DNA of 49,741 bases. It comes from Candidatus Gastranaerophilales bacterium. Its GTDB lineage: Bacteria; Cyanobacteriota; Vampirovibrionia; Gastranaerophilales; UBA9579. The position numbers and the translations under genes are program-made. The notes beneath the pieces are model-generated. The model was not told the origin of the DNA, did not search any database, and saw nothing but the letters and a program-made list of their open reading frames with translations. Below, one piece after another: positions 1-8,360 of this stretch; positions within the stretch are counted from its first letter, which is position 1; each line of letters begins with the position of its first letter. The stretch is taken from NCBI GenBank assembly GCA_028689995.1, contig JAQVCB010000001.1, forward strand, positions 42,326 through 92,066. Reading direction: 5' to 3'.

Positions 1-70
1 TCAGTAAGCATAAGAGACGTAATAGCCTTCCCAACAATGAGACCAAAACAGGGATAGGAATTTTAAAAAC

Positions 71-559
71 TTGTATTTTTTGATTATTTTGTCATTGCGA
101 AGGCTGTGAAGCAGCCTGTGGCAATCTTGCCAATTAAGTATTCCGGTAACTTATTTATTGGCAAGATCTTTCGACTTCGCTACCGCTTCGCTCAAGATGA
201 CTGCTTGAAATTAAATATTATAAATTGTTGAATATTCAACAAAAAGCGAATTAGAAATGCTAAAAACTTTTCATTGGCGAAGAAAATTACCTGTTGCGGA
301 TAAATATCCACACAATATAACAGTCTTGACTATAAAACCTGGCTTTCTGCATTTTAAAAACTTCTAACTAAAACAAAATTAAAATAAATAAAAAGTAATT
401 GTCTGCAGCAGGTAATTTTTGTAGCATATGAAAGTTTTGTGTAGTTCTTATGAGTGTATAAAACAGATAAATTTGCTCTGCCCCTTGTGGGTGAGGAGGA
501 ACAAGGATCTATATAATTAAACATTGTTCCGACGAATTAGCAAATTTACTGATACAAAC
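71..559. repeat. Copy A of a ~0.5-kb composite inverted repeat
   Basis: This noncoding stretch is matched, in reverse complement and in the same order of blocks, by 43232-43760. The outer block (about 79-140) is almost identical in both copies. The inner block (247-559) is highly similar with scattered substitutions. Inside it, two imperfect arms (259-297 and 405-444) are inverted relative to each other; their best part is a 15-bp pair, AAAATTACCTGTTGC at 283-297 against its near-complement at 405-419. The octamer CGAATTAG occurs in direct orientation at 247-254 and 533-540. A GGAACAA/TTGTTCC stem lies near 508-530. There is no long open frame. It looks like a nonautonomous mobile or structured element; what it encodes, if anything, is unknown. 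Confidence 0.85.
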
Positions 560-583
560 GTTAAACCAAAATACTATTAGCTG

Positions 584-686
584 CTGGTGGGCAAAATTAA
601 CTCATAGTATTTTTTTATTCAAACCTAATTGAACTTTTGCCCACTACTTTTCTATGGGCTCAAATGATGGGCAAGTATGCCCATCC
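584..686. repeat. Small GC-rich palindromes downstream of the DHS-like gene
   Basis: Two dyads lie between the composite repeat and the stop of the deoxyhypusine synthase-like gene. GTGGGCAAAA near 587-596 pairs with TTTTGCCCAC near 635-645. GATGGGCA (666-673) pairs with TGCCCATC (678-685) around a 4-nt loop. Such short GGGCA/TGCCC palindromes are commonly dispersed in bacterial intergenic DNA, and here they could serve as the terminator of the minus-strand gene ending at 693. Confidence 0.6.
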
Positions 687-692
687 TACAAC

Positions 693-1682
693 TTATAATC
701 CTAAAACATACGCAAATATTAACGGTGCTACTATTGTTGCATCTGATTCTATTATATATTTTGGAGTATCAATTCCTAATTTACCCCATGTAATTTTTTC
801 ATTAGGCACCGCACCGCTGTATGAACCATAGCTTGTCGTCGAATCACTTATCTGGCAGAAATAACCCCAAAGAGGAGCTTCCAGTTCCAGATCCTGATGA
901 ATCATAGGTACGACACAGATTGGAAAATCTCCTGCAATCCCTCCACCTATCTGGAAAAATCCTATTGAACTATTTTTGGAAGTTTCAATATACCATTTAG
1001 AAAGTTCCATCATGTATTCAATACCGCCTCTAACTGTGGTTGGATTTTTAACTTCACCCGTAATGCAGTAAGAAGTAAAGAAATTGCCTGTTGTAGAGTC
1101 TTCCCATCCTGGAACAAATATTGGAAGATTTTTCTCGCAGGCAGCAAGCATCCAGCTATTTTTCGGGTCTATCTGATAATACTGCTCAAGTGATCCATCC
1201 CTGATAATTCTGTATAAAAATTCATGAGGAAAGTATCTCTCCCCTTTTTTGTCAGCATCAATCCATTTTTCATAAAGAAAAGTTTCAAGTCTTCTCATTG
1301 CTTCAGCTTCAGGAATACATGTATCTGTAACCCTGTTAAAGTGATTATTTAAAAGATCAAGTTCTTCTTTTGGAGTCAAGTCTCTGTAATTTGGAATTCT
1401 TTTATAGTAATCATGAGCAACAAGATTGAATAAATCTTCTTCGAGGTTAGCGCCTGTGGTGCATATAGCTGCAATTTTATCCTGTCTGATCATTTCAGCC
1501 AGAGATATTCCAAGTTCTGCTGTACTCATAGCTCCCGCTAAAGTTACAAGCATTTTTCCGTTGTTTAAAAGATGGGTTTTATATCCTTCAGCAGCGTCAA
1601 CAAGGGCAGCAGCATTAAAGTGCCTGTAATGATGTTTTATAAATTCTGTTATAGCGCCTGTATTTTCCAAACTTTTACTCAT
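693..1682 (-). CDS. Deoxyhypusine synthase-like protein
   Basis: A 329-residue protein of the deoxyhypusine synthase fold. These are NAD-dependent enzymes that move the aminobutyl group of spermidine to an acceptor through a lysine imine. The C-terminal signature WGKL is present and its lysine (K301) matches the catalytic lysine of the family. Bacteria lack the eukaryotic acceptor eIF5A, so bacterial homologues are usually linked to other polyamine chemistry; the actual substrate cannot be told from sequence. The length is usual for the family. The ATG is preceded by AGAGG at a suitable distance. The gene is monocistronic: its upstream neighbour points away and only repeats follow it. Confidence 0.8.
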   Translation of the reverse strand: MSKSLENTGAITEFIKHHYRHFNAAALVDAAEGYKTHLLNNGKMLVTLAGAMSTAELGISLAEMIRQDKIAAICTTGANLEEDLFNLVAHDYYKRIPNYRDLTPKEELDLLNNHFNRVTDTCIPEAEAMRRLETFLYEKWIDADKKGERYFPHEFLYRIIRDGSLEQYYQIDPKNSWMLAACEKNLPIFVPGWEDSTTGNFFTSYCITGEVKNPTTVRGGIEYMMELSKWYIETSKNSSIGFFQIGGGIAGDFPICVVPMIHQDLELEAPLWGYFCQISDSTTSYGSYSGAVPNEKITWGKLGIDTPKYIIESDATIVAPLIFAYVLGL

Positions 1683-1767
1683 CCTGAAACCTCTCTGTAA
1701 AATATATTTATTTAACTTAAATTGTTAGATAGTCAAATACACCTGATATTACTACGTCTTTTTTTAT

Positions 1768-1830
1768 GTCATCCTGAATTCATTTCAGGATCTGATAATT
1801 CTATAGATGCTGAAACAAGTTCAGCATGAC
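1768..1830. repeat. REP-like palindromic element (full copy)
   Basis: The element starts with GTCATCCTGAA and ends with the complement-type TTCAGCATGAC. Each half is itself a hairpin (CCTGAA..TTCAGG and GCTGAA..TTCAGC). The right half, 1805-1830, is identical over 26 bp to the reverse complement of 3991-4016. Elements beginning GTCAT(C/G)CTGAA are widespread in bacterial intergenic DNA. It lies in the 461-bp divergent gap between the DHS-like and Clp N-domain genes. Confidence 0.75.
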
Positions 1831-1985
1831 ACTTTTCGTTGTATATAAGAAAAATTAATTAGCAATTCGAGTTATTTAAATAATTTTAGTACAAATTTTA
1901 GAAACGGGCTTTAATGTTTCAATATTTGTCTTGATAATAATTTTAAAAGGGTTTTTTTGTTCATGTAGGCTTTATAAAAGTTGCG

Positions 1986-1994
1986 TGTTATAAT
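1986..1994 (+). promoter_or_regulatory. Extended -10 promoter for the Clp N-domain gene
   Basis: TGTTATAAT carries the TG of an extended -10 followed by a perfect TATAAT. No good -35 is visible, as is usual for this promoter type. It would give a leader of about 140 nt before the TTG start at 2144. Confidence 0.55.
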
Positions 1995-2143
1995 CAAAAC
2001 TACTCAGGATAAATCAACAACTTCACAGTAGAGCTACGAGGTATGACAAAGAAATATTGAATCTCTATCAAGGTAAACTTTAAGATAGTAGACTTGAATA
2101 AAAAATAAAGTTTGTAGTTACATAAATATGGAAAAAACGAATC

Positions 2144-3535
2144 TTGTTTGAACGATTTACCGAAAAAGCGATTAAAGTTATTACATACTCGCAGGAAGAA
2201 GCCTCAATTGCTGGACATCCCAGACTTTATCCTGAACATATCTTACTGGGAATAATGAGAGAAGGCACAGGGATAGCAGCAAGGTTCTTAAGAACAGCAG
2301 ACTTAAAAGTTGATGTTTTAAGAGATAAAATTAATGATTCTATAGTAATTAAGCAAGGTGAAAAGACTCTTTTTGAGGGGCTGGCTTTTAGCTCTGCTGC
2401 CAAAAAAGTTCTGCAAAAATCATCTGATGTGGCAAAATCTCTCAGAACAAACTATATTAATCCCGAACATTTGTTTTTAGCACTTTTAAGTGAAGATAAT
2501 TCCACAATTATAAATCTGCTTAAAGATTTTAATGTTGATATAGAAAGAATTAAATCAAGTGTTATAAGAGTTGTTGAACAGAAGGCAAAGACATCTTCGC
2601 ATCCTGAAGATTCATTAAAGTCGCAGTCTTTTGTATCAAAATATTTCTTTGCTTCTACTTCTGAAGAGTCTGAGCTAAATCAGATTATAAGTTCAGCAAA
2701 AGAGATTCTATACAATTCCAGCTACGAAATTCTTGGAACTGAACAAATTTTACTTGCGATGCTTGAAAATAAAGATTCCAGTATTTCTGTTCTTCTGGAA
2801 AATGAAGGAATTAATCTTCAAAACTTTTCTGAAAAGCTCGAAAATATTAATACCAGATCTGATGAATATTTTCAAAATGAACTTCCATTTACACCCAAGG
2901 CTTATTTTGCAATAGATTTAGCTCATGAATATGCAAAAGAACTCGGTTCAACTGATTTAAAGCCAGAACATTTATTACTGGGGATTTTGGGAGAAAAAAG
3001 CGGTTTGGCTTACAGAGTATTAAAAGAACTTGGCTTAGATACGACCAGTCTTTTTAATAAAGTATTAAAACCTATCGAAAAACAGAAACCTGAGACTCTT
3101 ACTATAGTCAGGCTTGCAAGAGAAGAAGCAAGAAAACTCGGGCATAATGCTGTTGGAACAGAGCAAATTTTACTCGGTATAATCGGAGAAGGAACGGGTA
3201 TAGGAGCAAGTGTGCTTAAAGATCTTGGCATTACACTGAAAGATGCAAGAATTGAGGTGGAAAAAATCATAGGGATCGGCAATTGCCGTATTGAGAAAGA
3301 AACCACTCTTACCCCAAGGGTTAAAAAGCTTCTTGAAATTGCATGGGAAAAAGCTAAGAAATATAGCAGCCAGAGAATTGAGTCAGAACATTTACTACTT
3401 GGAATAACAAAAGAAAAAGAATGCATGGCAATGAAAGTTCTTCAGAATCTGGGAGTAGACGTTCTTGAAATAAGACAGGGTATTTTAAAAGCTATAGAAA
3501 AGAAAAATCGGAATCAGGCTGTAAACATTGATTAA
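2144..3535 (+). CDS. ATPase-less protein with three ClpC-type N-domains
   Basis: The 463-residue protein begins MFERFTEKA, the same start as ClpC, from a TTG codon. It contains three tandem ClpC N-domains (about residues 1-150, 160-310 and 316-455), each made of two Clp repeats with the PEHILLG/TEQILLG type core. The third is closest to cyanobacterial ClpC (KLGHNAVGTEQILLG, then DARIEVEKIIG). The AAA+ modules are absent: there is no Walker A or B motif, so it cannot unfold proteins alone. ClpC N-domains bind adaptors and some substrates, so an adaptor, decoy or substrate-delivery role for a ClpCP protease is a reasonable inference. The gene stands alone and is convergent with the lipoprotein gene. 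Confidence 0.85.
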   Translation: MFERFTEKAIKVITYSQEEASIAGHPRLYPEHILLGIMREGTGIAARFLRTADLKVDVLRDKINDSIVIKQGEKTLFEGLAFSSAAKKVLQKSSDVAKSLRTNYINPEHLFLALLSEDNSTIINLLKDFNVDIERIKSSVIRVVEQKAKTSSHPEDSLKSQSFVSKYFFASTSEESELNQIISSAKEILYNSSYEILGTEQILLAMLENKDSSISVLLENEGINLQNFSEKLENINTRSDEYFQNELPFTPKAYFAIDLAHEYAKELGSTDLKPEHLLLGILGEKSGLAYRVLKELGLDTTSLFNKVLKPIEKQKPETLTIVRLAREEARKLGHNAVGTEQILLGIIGEGTGIGASVLKDLGITLKDARIEVEKIIGIGNCRIEKETTLTPRVKKLLEIAWEKAKKYSSQRIESEHLLLGITKEKECMAMKVLQNLGVDVLEIRQGILKAIEKKNRNQAVNID

Positions 3536-3557
3536 TATTTACTTAACAGTAAATATT
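3534..3557. terminator. Bidirectional terminator between convergent genes
   Basis: A perfect 10-bp stem (AATATTTACT at 3534-3543 with AGTAAATATT at 3548-3557, loop TAAC) overlaps the stop codons of both the Clp N-domain gene and the lipoprotein gene, which converge with a 3-bp gap. Confidence 0.55.
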
Positions 3558-3943
3558 TGTTCTGCTACAGGTGTTAAAAAATCATTTCTGCTAAATATTC
3601 TCAAAACATAATTTCCTTCTTTATGCAGATAAAAACAGTCTGTAGCATAGTTCATTCTTGTATCTATCTCTATATCTCTGGCGTATGCGATTGAATAACC
3701 GGAAGCAAATCCGTTTGATTCAAGCTTCACCACCTGTAACTTTATAATGTTGTTTGTTAATGGTTTTGGATTATAAAGAAGAAAATTTATTCTTTGTCCA
3801 ACCTGAAAAGTATTTTGACAATTTTCTATTGAAAAATTTTCAGGTGTTATTGTACTTGAACTAAAGAATATAGCTGATTTTTCTTTATCACAGCCTGAAA
3901 TCAGTAGTAAAAGAGAACAAATAATTAGTATAACTTTTTTCAT
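3539..3943 (-). CDS. Small predicted lipoprotein
   Basis: The 134-residue product has a type II signal peptide: KK at the n-terminus, a hydrophobic run, and the lipobox ISGC with the modified cysteine at position 18. It should be exported and lipid-anchored. The mature part is about 116 residues, appears beta-rich and has two more cysteines (after ENCQ and TDCF). I do not recognise a family. A half REP-like element lies just upstream at 3991-4016, between this gene and the TPR gene on the same strand. No strong ribosome-binding site is visible before the ATG. Confidence 0.7.
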   Translation of the reverse strand: MKKVILIICSLLLLISGCDKEKSAIFFSSSTITPENFSIENCQNTFQVGQRINFLLYNPKPLTNNIIKLQVVKLESNGFASGYSIAYARDIEIDTRMNYATDCFYLHKEGNYVLRIFSRNDFLTPVAEQIFTVK

Positions 3944-3990
3944 CGTTTCACTGACCTATGAATATTATTTAATATGACTAATTACTGTTT

Positions 3991-4016
3991 GTCATGCTGA
4001 ACTTGTTTCAGCATCT
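3991..4016. repeat. Half copy of the REP-like element
   Basis: These 26 bp equal the reverse complement of 1805-1830. They form a GCTGAA..TTCAGC hairpin in the 86-bp gap between the TPR gene and the lipoprotein gene. Confidence 0.75.
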
Positions 4017-4029
4017 ATTTATTTTACGT

Positions 4030-6015
4030 TTAATGTACCTGTGTTTTTAGCCATTCTATTCTTTTATTTATGCTTGTAATATCTTCGCTGTTTGGAGCAA
4101 GAGAAACAAATTTTTCGTAGCTTAAAAGAACATTTTTATAGTCTTTCTGTTTTTCATAAAGTACCCCAAGAGCCTGATATGTATATGGAAAATCAGGTCT
4201 TTCCTTAACAACTTCCATATACAGGCTTTTTGCTCCTTCTAAATTTCCTAGATCAAATTTGGCTAATCCGAGGTTGAATTTAGCGTTTGAATTGTCAGGA
4301 TCTATTAAAAGTGATTGTTCATAACAGTTTTTTGCTTCAAAAGTGTTGTTTTGATCTTTATATACATTTCCAAGTTTGATCAATGCTTCTATATTTTGCT
4401 TATCAAGGGATATCACCTTTTTATATTCATTGATAGCCTTATTCATTTCATCATTTTTGTAATAAGTATCGGCAAGTCCCATATGAGCACTTATGGAATT
4501 CGGATCAATTTCGATAGCTTTGTGAAAAGCACCCTCTGCTTCATTTAGTTTTTGCGATTTAACAAGTGATTGTCCGTAAGCTATAAAAACATCCCGATCA
4601 GATGAATTATGGATTAATGCTTTTTCAAAGTTTTCAATGGCTTTATCTTGTTTTCCTGTTTTTTGATACATATTTGCAAGTCCGGATAAGGCACGGTAGT
4701 CGGAAGGGTTTTGATCAGATGCTTTTTTATAGTAAACAAGAGCTTTTTCATAGTTGTTATTTGTTGCAAATTCATAGCCTCTTGAAGTTAAAGCATTCTG
4801 ATAATCAACTTTTACCTTATTATCAGTTTTTAAAACTAAAGATTTTTCATATAAATCAATGGCTTTATCATAATTTTTTACTGAATGATATGCAAGTCCT
4901 GCATTATAGAATAAATCAGGATCTTTTGTTCTGCTGTTTAAAACATCATTGTAATATTGAATTGCTTTTGTATAGTTTTTAGCAAGATGATAGCTTCTTG
5001 CAAGTTCCTGCTTCGCATCAAGATCATTAGGTTTGAGTTTTAATACTATATCAAGTTCTTTTATACTATCGTCAAAGTTAGTTTTGCTTTCATAAAGTAT
5101 GGCAAGGTTGAAATGTGCATCAGGATTGTTAGGAACATCTTTTAAATATTCCTTATACTGAATAATTGCTTCATCATCTTTTCCAAGTTTGGTCAAAAGA
5201 CTTGCAAGATCAAATCTTATACTGCTGAGAGCAGGGTTGAGATTTAAGCTTATCTTATATTCATCAACAGCTTTAGATTTTTGATCAGTATTTACATAGA
5301 CAATGGCAAGATTTGCGTGAGATGCCGCATCCTGCGGATTCTGGTTAACTGCGTTTTGTAAAACATCAACTGCTTTTTTATAATTTTTAACAAGCACCAA
5401 TGCTTTTCCATAATTTGAATATTCTTTAAAATCTTCAGGGTTGTTTTGAAGAATTATTTCATATTCCTTTATTGCTTTTTCAGGCTCATTTTTCTTCAGA
5501 AAGATAGAAGCAAGATTTTTTCTTGCATCGGCATGAGTCGGATAAAAGTACAAAAATCTGTTATAGTAATCAATTGCACCGACATTATCACCTTTAAGAC
5601 TCATTACAGTTGCAATATTCAGGTTATTATATCTATATTCAGGAAAAAGATCCATTGCCTGCATATATGCACTGAGAGCGCCGTCATAATCATTGTGTTC
5701 CTGAAGTATATTACCTATGCTGATATATATACCCGCATCATCGGGTTTGATTCTTGCCGCTTCAGTATATTCTCTGAGAGATTCTTTCCAGAGATTTAAC
5801 TCGGAAAGAATACCCGCAAGCTTTATATGAAGCGATGCATCCATAGGAGACTGTTTAATTGCAGCTTTAAGTTCCTGTATTGCACCATCAAGATCATTTA
5901 TATTTAAAAATGTCTGGGCATTATTATAATGTTTGTATGCTTCTCTGGTCATTGCTATAGCAGGATTTGCCGTAGACAAAAGAAGTATCATTATTAAAAT
6001 TTTACGTTTTATCAC
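4030..6015 (-). CDS. Exported tetratricopeptide-repeat protein
   Basis: A protein of about 661 residues that is almost wholly TPR repeats, roughly 17-18 units of 34 residues, with the usual A-x-Y and P-x-x pattern (for example DKAIENFEKALIHNSSD). A signal peptide is present: basic start, hydrophobic segment, ANPAIA cleavage site, so the repeats face the periplasm or cell surface. TPR arrays bind protein partners and none can be named. I placed the start at the GTG at 6015, five bases after an AGGTGG ribosome-binding site; a GTG at 6024 in the same frame is the alternative. An extended -10 promoter lies just upstream. The downstream lipoprotein gene may be co-transcribed. Confidence 0.8.
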   Translation of the reverse strand: MIKRKILIMILLLSTANPAIAMTREAYKHYNNAQTFLNINDLDGAIQELKAAIKQSPMDASLHIKLAGILSELNLWKESLREYTEAARIKPDDAGIYISIGNILQEHNDYDGALSAYMQAMDLFPEYRYNNLNIATVMSLKGDNVGAIDYYNRFLYFYPTHADARKNLASIFLKKNEPEKAIKEYEIILQNNPEDFKEYSNYGKALVLVKNYKKAVDVLQNAVNQNPQDAASHANLAIVYVNTDQKSKAVDEYKISLNLNPALSSIRFDLASLLTKLGKDDEAIIQYKEYLKDVPNNPDAHFNLAILYESKTNFDDSIKELDIVLKLKPNDLDAKQELARSYHLAKNYTKAIQYYNDVLNSRTKDPDLFYNAGLAYHSVKNYDKAIDLYEKSLVLKTDNKVKVDYQNALTSRGYEFATNNNYEKALVYYKKASDQNPSDYRALSGLANMYQKTGKQDKAIENFEKALIHNSSDRDVFIAYGQSLVKSQKLNEAEGAFHKAIEIDPNSISAHMGLADTYYKNDEMNKAINEYKKVISLDKQNIEALIKLGNVYKDQNNTFEAKNCYEQSLLIDPDNSNAKFNLGLAKFDLGNLEGAKSLYMEVVKERPDFPYTYQALGVLYEKQKDYKNVLLSYEKFVSLAPNSEDITSINKRIEWLKTQVH

Positions 6016-6035
6016 TCTTACCACCTGTTTGTTTT

Positions 6036-6044
6036 GTTATACCA
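6036..6044 (-). promoter_or_regulatory. Extended -10 promoter of the TPR gene
   Basis: On the minus strand the sequence reads TGGTATAAC, an extended -10 with five of six consensus bases. It lies about 20 bp before the GTG start, so the leader is very short. Confidence 0.5.
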
Positions 6045-6215
6045 TTTCAAAAAAGTTTTCGTTAAATAATGTTTCTATTAAAATTTTTTGGTTAAAAATT
6101 AAGAAAACGTCAATTAACTGGAACAATTGTTTACGTGTATAAATATTTAAATAATTATCTCTTGCAACAGGTGAATTGGTCAACATGATTAAAATTTTTT
6201 AAGAATAGTTAAGTA

Positions 6216-6767
6216 TTATTTAATCAAATTCTGGATAGCTTTAAAATCAGGATGTTTGGCATTTTTTAGAAGTTCAAACAAAGCTATTTCAACAGAGGTA
6301 GGAACTGCTCCTGAGTTGATCATTCTCTGCAATCCTGTTTTATATTCCCATTTTTTTCGAGAAGTTATTGCATCCTGAATAATATGAACTTCATAGCCTT
6401 CAGTTAAAAGGCCACTTACTGTTTGATGCACGCAGACATGGGATTCCATGCCGCAGATAAAGATTTGTTTTTTATTAAAAATTCTTATGAATTCAGGAAA
6501 ACCTTCTTCCTCGACACAGCTGAAGCTGGTTTTTTCAAAAAACTTAGTATCAGCAGAAAGTCTTTCTTTTACCTGAATAATTGTTGATCCAAGTCCTTTT
6601 GGATACTGTTCCGATACGACAGTTGGAATTTTAAGAATATTGGCAGCTTCTGCAAGTATTGCAGCATTTTTCGCAATTTTTTCCTTTTCAAACTGTGCAT
6701 TTATAAGTTTTTCCTGAATGTCAACTATTAAAAGCAAAGAATTACTTATATTAAGCAAATTATTCAT
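6216..6767 (-). CDS. Isochorismatase-family cysteine hydrolase
   Basis: A 183-residue member of the isochorismatase/nicotinamidase-like fold. The expected catalytic triad is visible: D16 (in LIVDIQ), K79 (in FEKTSFSC) and C112 (in SHVCV). The length is typical of the small single-domain members whose substrates are mostly unknown (YcaC and similar); it is not an entB-type fusion. It is the third gene of a coupled minus-strand trio, starting 2 bp after the stop of the isomerase gene. Co-translation with a ThiF-like enzyme and a sugar isomerase-like protein suggests one pathway, but the chemistry cannot be assigned. Confidence 0.85.
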   Translation of the reverse strand: MNNLLNISNSLLLIVDIQEKLINAQFEKEKIAKNAAILAEAANILKIPTVVSEQYPKGLGSTIIQVKERLSADTKFFEKTSFSCVEEEGFPEFIRIFNKKQIFICGMESHVCVHQTVSGLLTEGYEVHIIQDAITSRKKWEYKTGLQRMINSGAVPTSVEIALFELLKNAKHPDFKAIQNLIK

Positions 6768-6769
6768 GT

Positions 6770-7540
6770 TTATATTTCCTTAAGAAATTCGACACTCTCT
6801 ATTGCCAATTCATATTTAAATATTTCAACAGTTAAGTCAGGATTCAGATTATTATTTTTGAGTGTTTCCAGTACGGTGTTAAAATCTATTGTTCCTTGCA
6901 GTAAAGAATTATGTTCGTCGTAGATTTTTGAATTATTATGAATATGCATATGATGAAGTCTTGATCCAATTTTTTCTATCCAGTCTTTTATTTCAAGGGC
7001 AGAGTTAATATTTACATGGCCTGTATCTATGCAAAATTTTAAATTCGGAGAATTAACACCGTCAATTATAGACAGGATAATATCAGGATTGTCTTCATAA
7101 GTGTTTTCAAGAACAACTGTTATGTTTTCATCTTCAAATCTTTTTATAAATTCTTTCCAGAAAATAATTTTGTTTTCTATAAACATTTCATGGTAAACGG
7201 GAAATTTAACCATGCCATTATAGCCCGTATGAAAAACTACTGTTTTTGCCTCAAGAACTTTTGCCGCTTTAAATGACTGATTATATCTATATATGGTTAT
7301 ATCTCTGATTCTGGGATCTTTTGAAACAGGATTAAGATCATAGAAAGCACCGTGCAAATTGATTTGTCCCGCAAAGGTCTTAAAAGCATCAGAAAACTCA
7401 GATAAAACAGCATCAAAATTTCCATCTAAAATCCCCGGTTCTGCAAACTTACAGACTTCAATGCCTGTTTCCAGCTTTGTTGCAAGCTCTACGGTTTCAT
7501 TTATATTGTCTCTAATTGAAGAAGAAATAAATATATTCAA
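6770..7540 (-). CDS. Sugar phosphate isomerase/epimerase-like TIM barrel
   Basis: The 256-residue protein belongs to the xylose isomerase-like (AP endonuclease 2) TIM-barrel superfamily. Putative divalent-metal ligands can be seen along the barrel: NLHGAF, VFHTGY, LENTYE, CIDTGH, HMHIHN and TVEIF. The start is a TTG that overlaps the TGA stop of the upstream thiF-like gene as TTGA, a 4-bp overlap indicating translational coupling. The superfamily includes isomerases, epimerases and endonuclease IV; the lack of nuclease context favours a small-molecule enzyme. Confidence 0.75.
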   Translation of the reverse strand: MNIFISSSIRDNINETVELATKLETGIEVCKFAEPGILDGNFDAVLSEFSDAFKTFAGQINLHGAFYDLNPVSKDPRIRDITIYRYNQSFKAAKVLEAKTVVFHTGYNGMVKFPVYHEMFIENKIIFWKEFIKRFEDENITVVLENTYEDNPDIILSIIDGVNSPNLKFCIDTGHVNINSALEIKDWIEKIGSRLHHMHIHNNSKIYDEHNSLLQGTIDFNTVLETLKNNNLNPDLTVEIFKYELAIESVEFLKEI

Positions 7541-8286
7541 ACTATACTCTTTCTATTTTTTACTGAAGTTTTAATTCCGCATACAGGGCAGGTCTGTTTT
7601 TTATCCACTCTGATTTTTTGGAATCTTTGATTTATACCATCATAACTTAAAAAACCGTTAATTAAAACTTTGTCTATATCAAGCAGAATTTTTAAAATTT
7701 CCATAGCCTGCAAAGAGCCTATAACATTAACAGTAGGTGAAACGACTCCTTTTATAACGTATGAATCTGAACCAATCTGATCAAACATACAATTAAGACA
7801 GGCTGATTTTTCAGGTATAACAGTCATTATCTGACCAAAAAATTCTGTAACGCCACCATGTACAAGTATTTTTTTATTTTTTATACAGGCTCTGTTAAGC
7901 ATAAATTTTGATTCATAAGAATCAAAACAGTCAGCTACAATGTCATAGTCTTTTATGATTTCTTCAATGTTACTGTCATTTAACCTGAGTTGATAGTTCT
8001 TTACTGTAATATCAGGATTATAACCGGCGATCCATTCTTTAGCAGAGTTTACTTTAGATTTTCCGATATTATTATATCTGTGTATAAACTGTCTGTTAAG
8101 GTTTGAAAGTTCCAGATTGTCATTATCAACAAGCCCTATAGTTCCGATTCCTAAAGAAGCAAGGGATGCAATTACACTTGAGCCAAGTCCACCTGTACCT
8201 GCAACAAGCACTTTTGAGTCGAGCAGTTTGTTTTGTCCCTCTGCTCCAATCTCTTCTATAAGTACATTTCTGCTGTATCTTTCCAC
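7537..8286 (-). CDS. ThiF/MoeB-family adenylyltransferase (E1-like)
   Basis: A 249-residue protein that should adenylate the C-terminus of a ubiquitin-like sulfur carrier. The nucleotide-binding loop GTGGLGS (30-36), NRQF with R65, and the DCFDS catalytic aspartate (D122) are present. A structural zinc site is formed by C163/C166 (CLNC) and C233/C236 (CPVC). There is no rhodanese domain, so it resembles MoeB or ThiF rather than the MoeBR fusions. No ThiS or MoaD homologue lies in the window, so the partner is unknown. It is the first gene of the trio with the isomerase and the isochorismatase-like hydrolase and is divergent from the TPR-glycosyltransferase gene. Confidence 0.85.
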   Translation of the reverse strand: MERYSRNVLIEEIGAEGQNKLLDSKVLVAGTGGLGSSVIASLASLGIGTIGLVDNDNLELSNLNRQFIHRYNNIGKSKVNSAKEWIAGYNPDITVKNYQLRLNDSNIEEIIKDYDIVADCFDSYESKFMLNRACIKNKKILVHGGVTEFFGQIMTVIPEKSACLNCMFDQIGSDSYVIKGVVSPTVNVIGSLQAMEILKILLDIDKVLINGFLSYDGINQRFQKIRVDKKQTCPVCGIKTSVKNRKSIV

Positions 8287-8324
8287 TTTAAAAAATCTTT
8301 CTGGTATAAATTGTTATCCTTTAT

Positions 8325-8330
8325 TATAAT
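8325..8330 (+). promoter_or_regulatory. -10 element upstream of the TPR-glycosyltransferase
   Basis: A perfect TATAAT stands 30 bp before the ATG at 8361 in the 74-bp divergent gap. The -35 region is weak. Confidence 0.4.
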
Positions 8331-8360
8331 TGAATTATGTAGCATGTAAAAAAATTTAAA

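Noticed and set aside
637-831. Open frame of 64 codons on the plus strand
   Set aside because: It overlaps the end of the deoxyhypusine synthase-like gene on the other strand and has no ribosome-binding site or family pattern.
4315-5799. Several plus-strand frames of 77-126 codons opposite the TPR gene
   Set aside because: They lie antisense to a clear, repeat-rich coding sequence and are rich in Phe/Tyr/Leu as expected from the complement of TPR codons.
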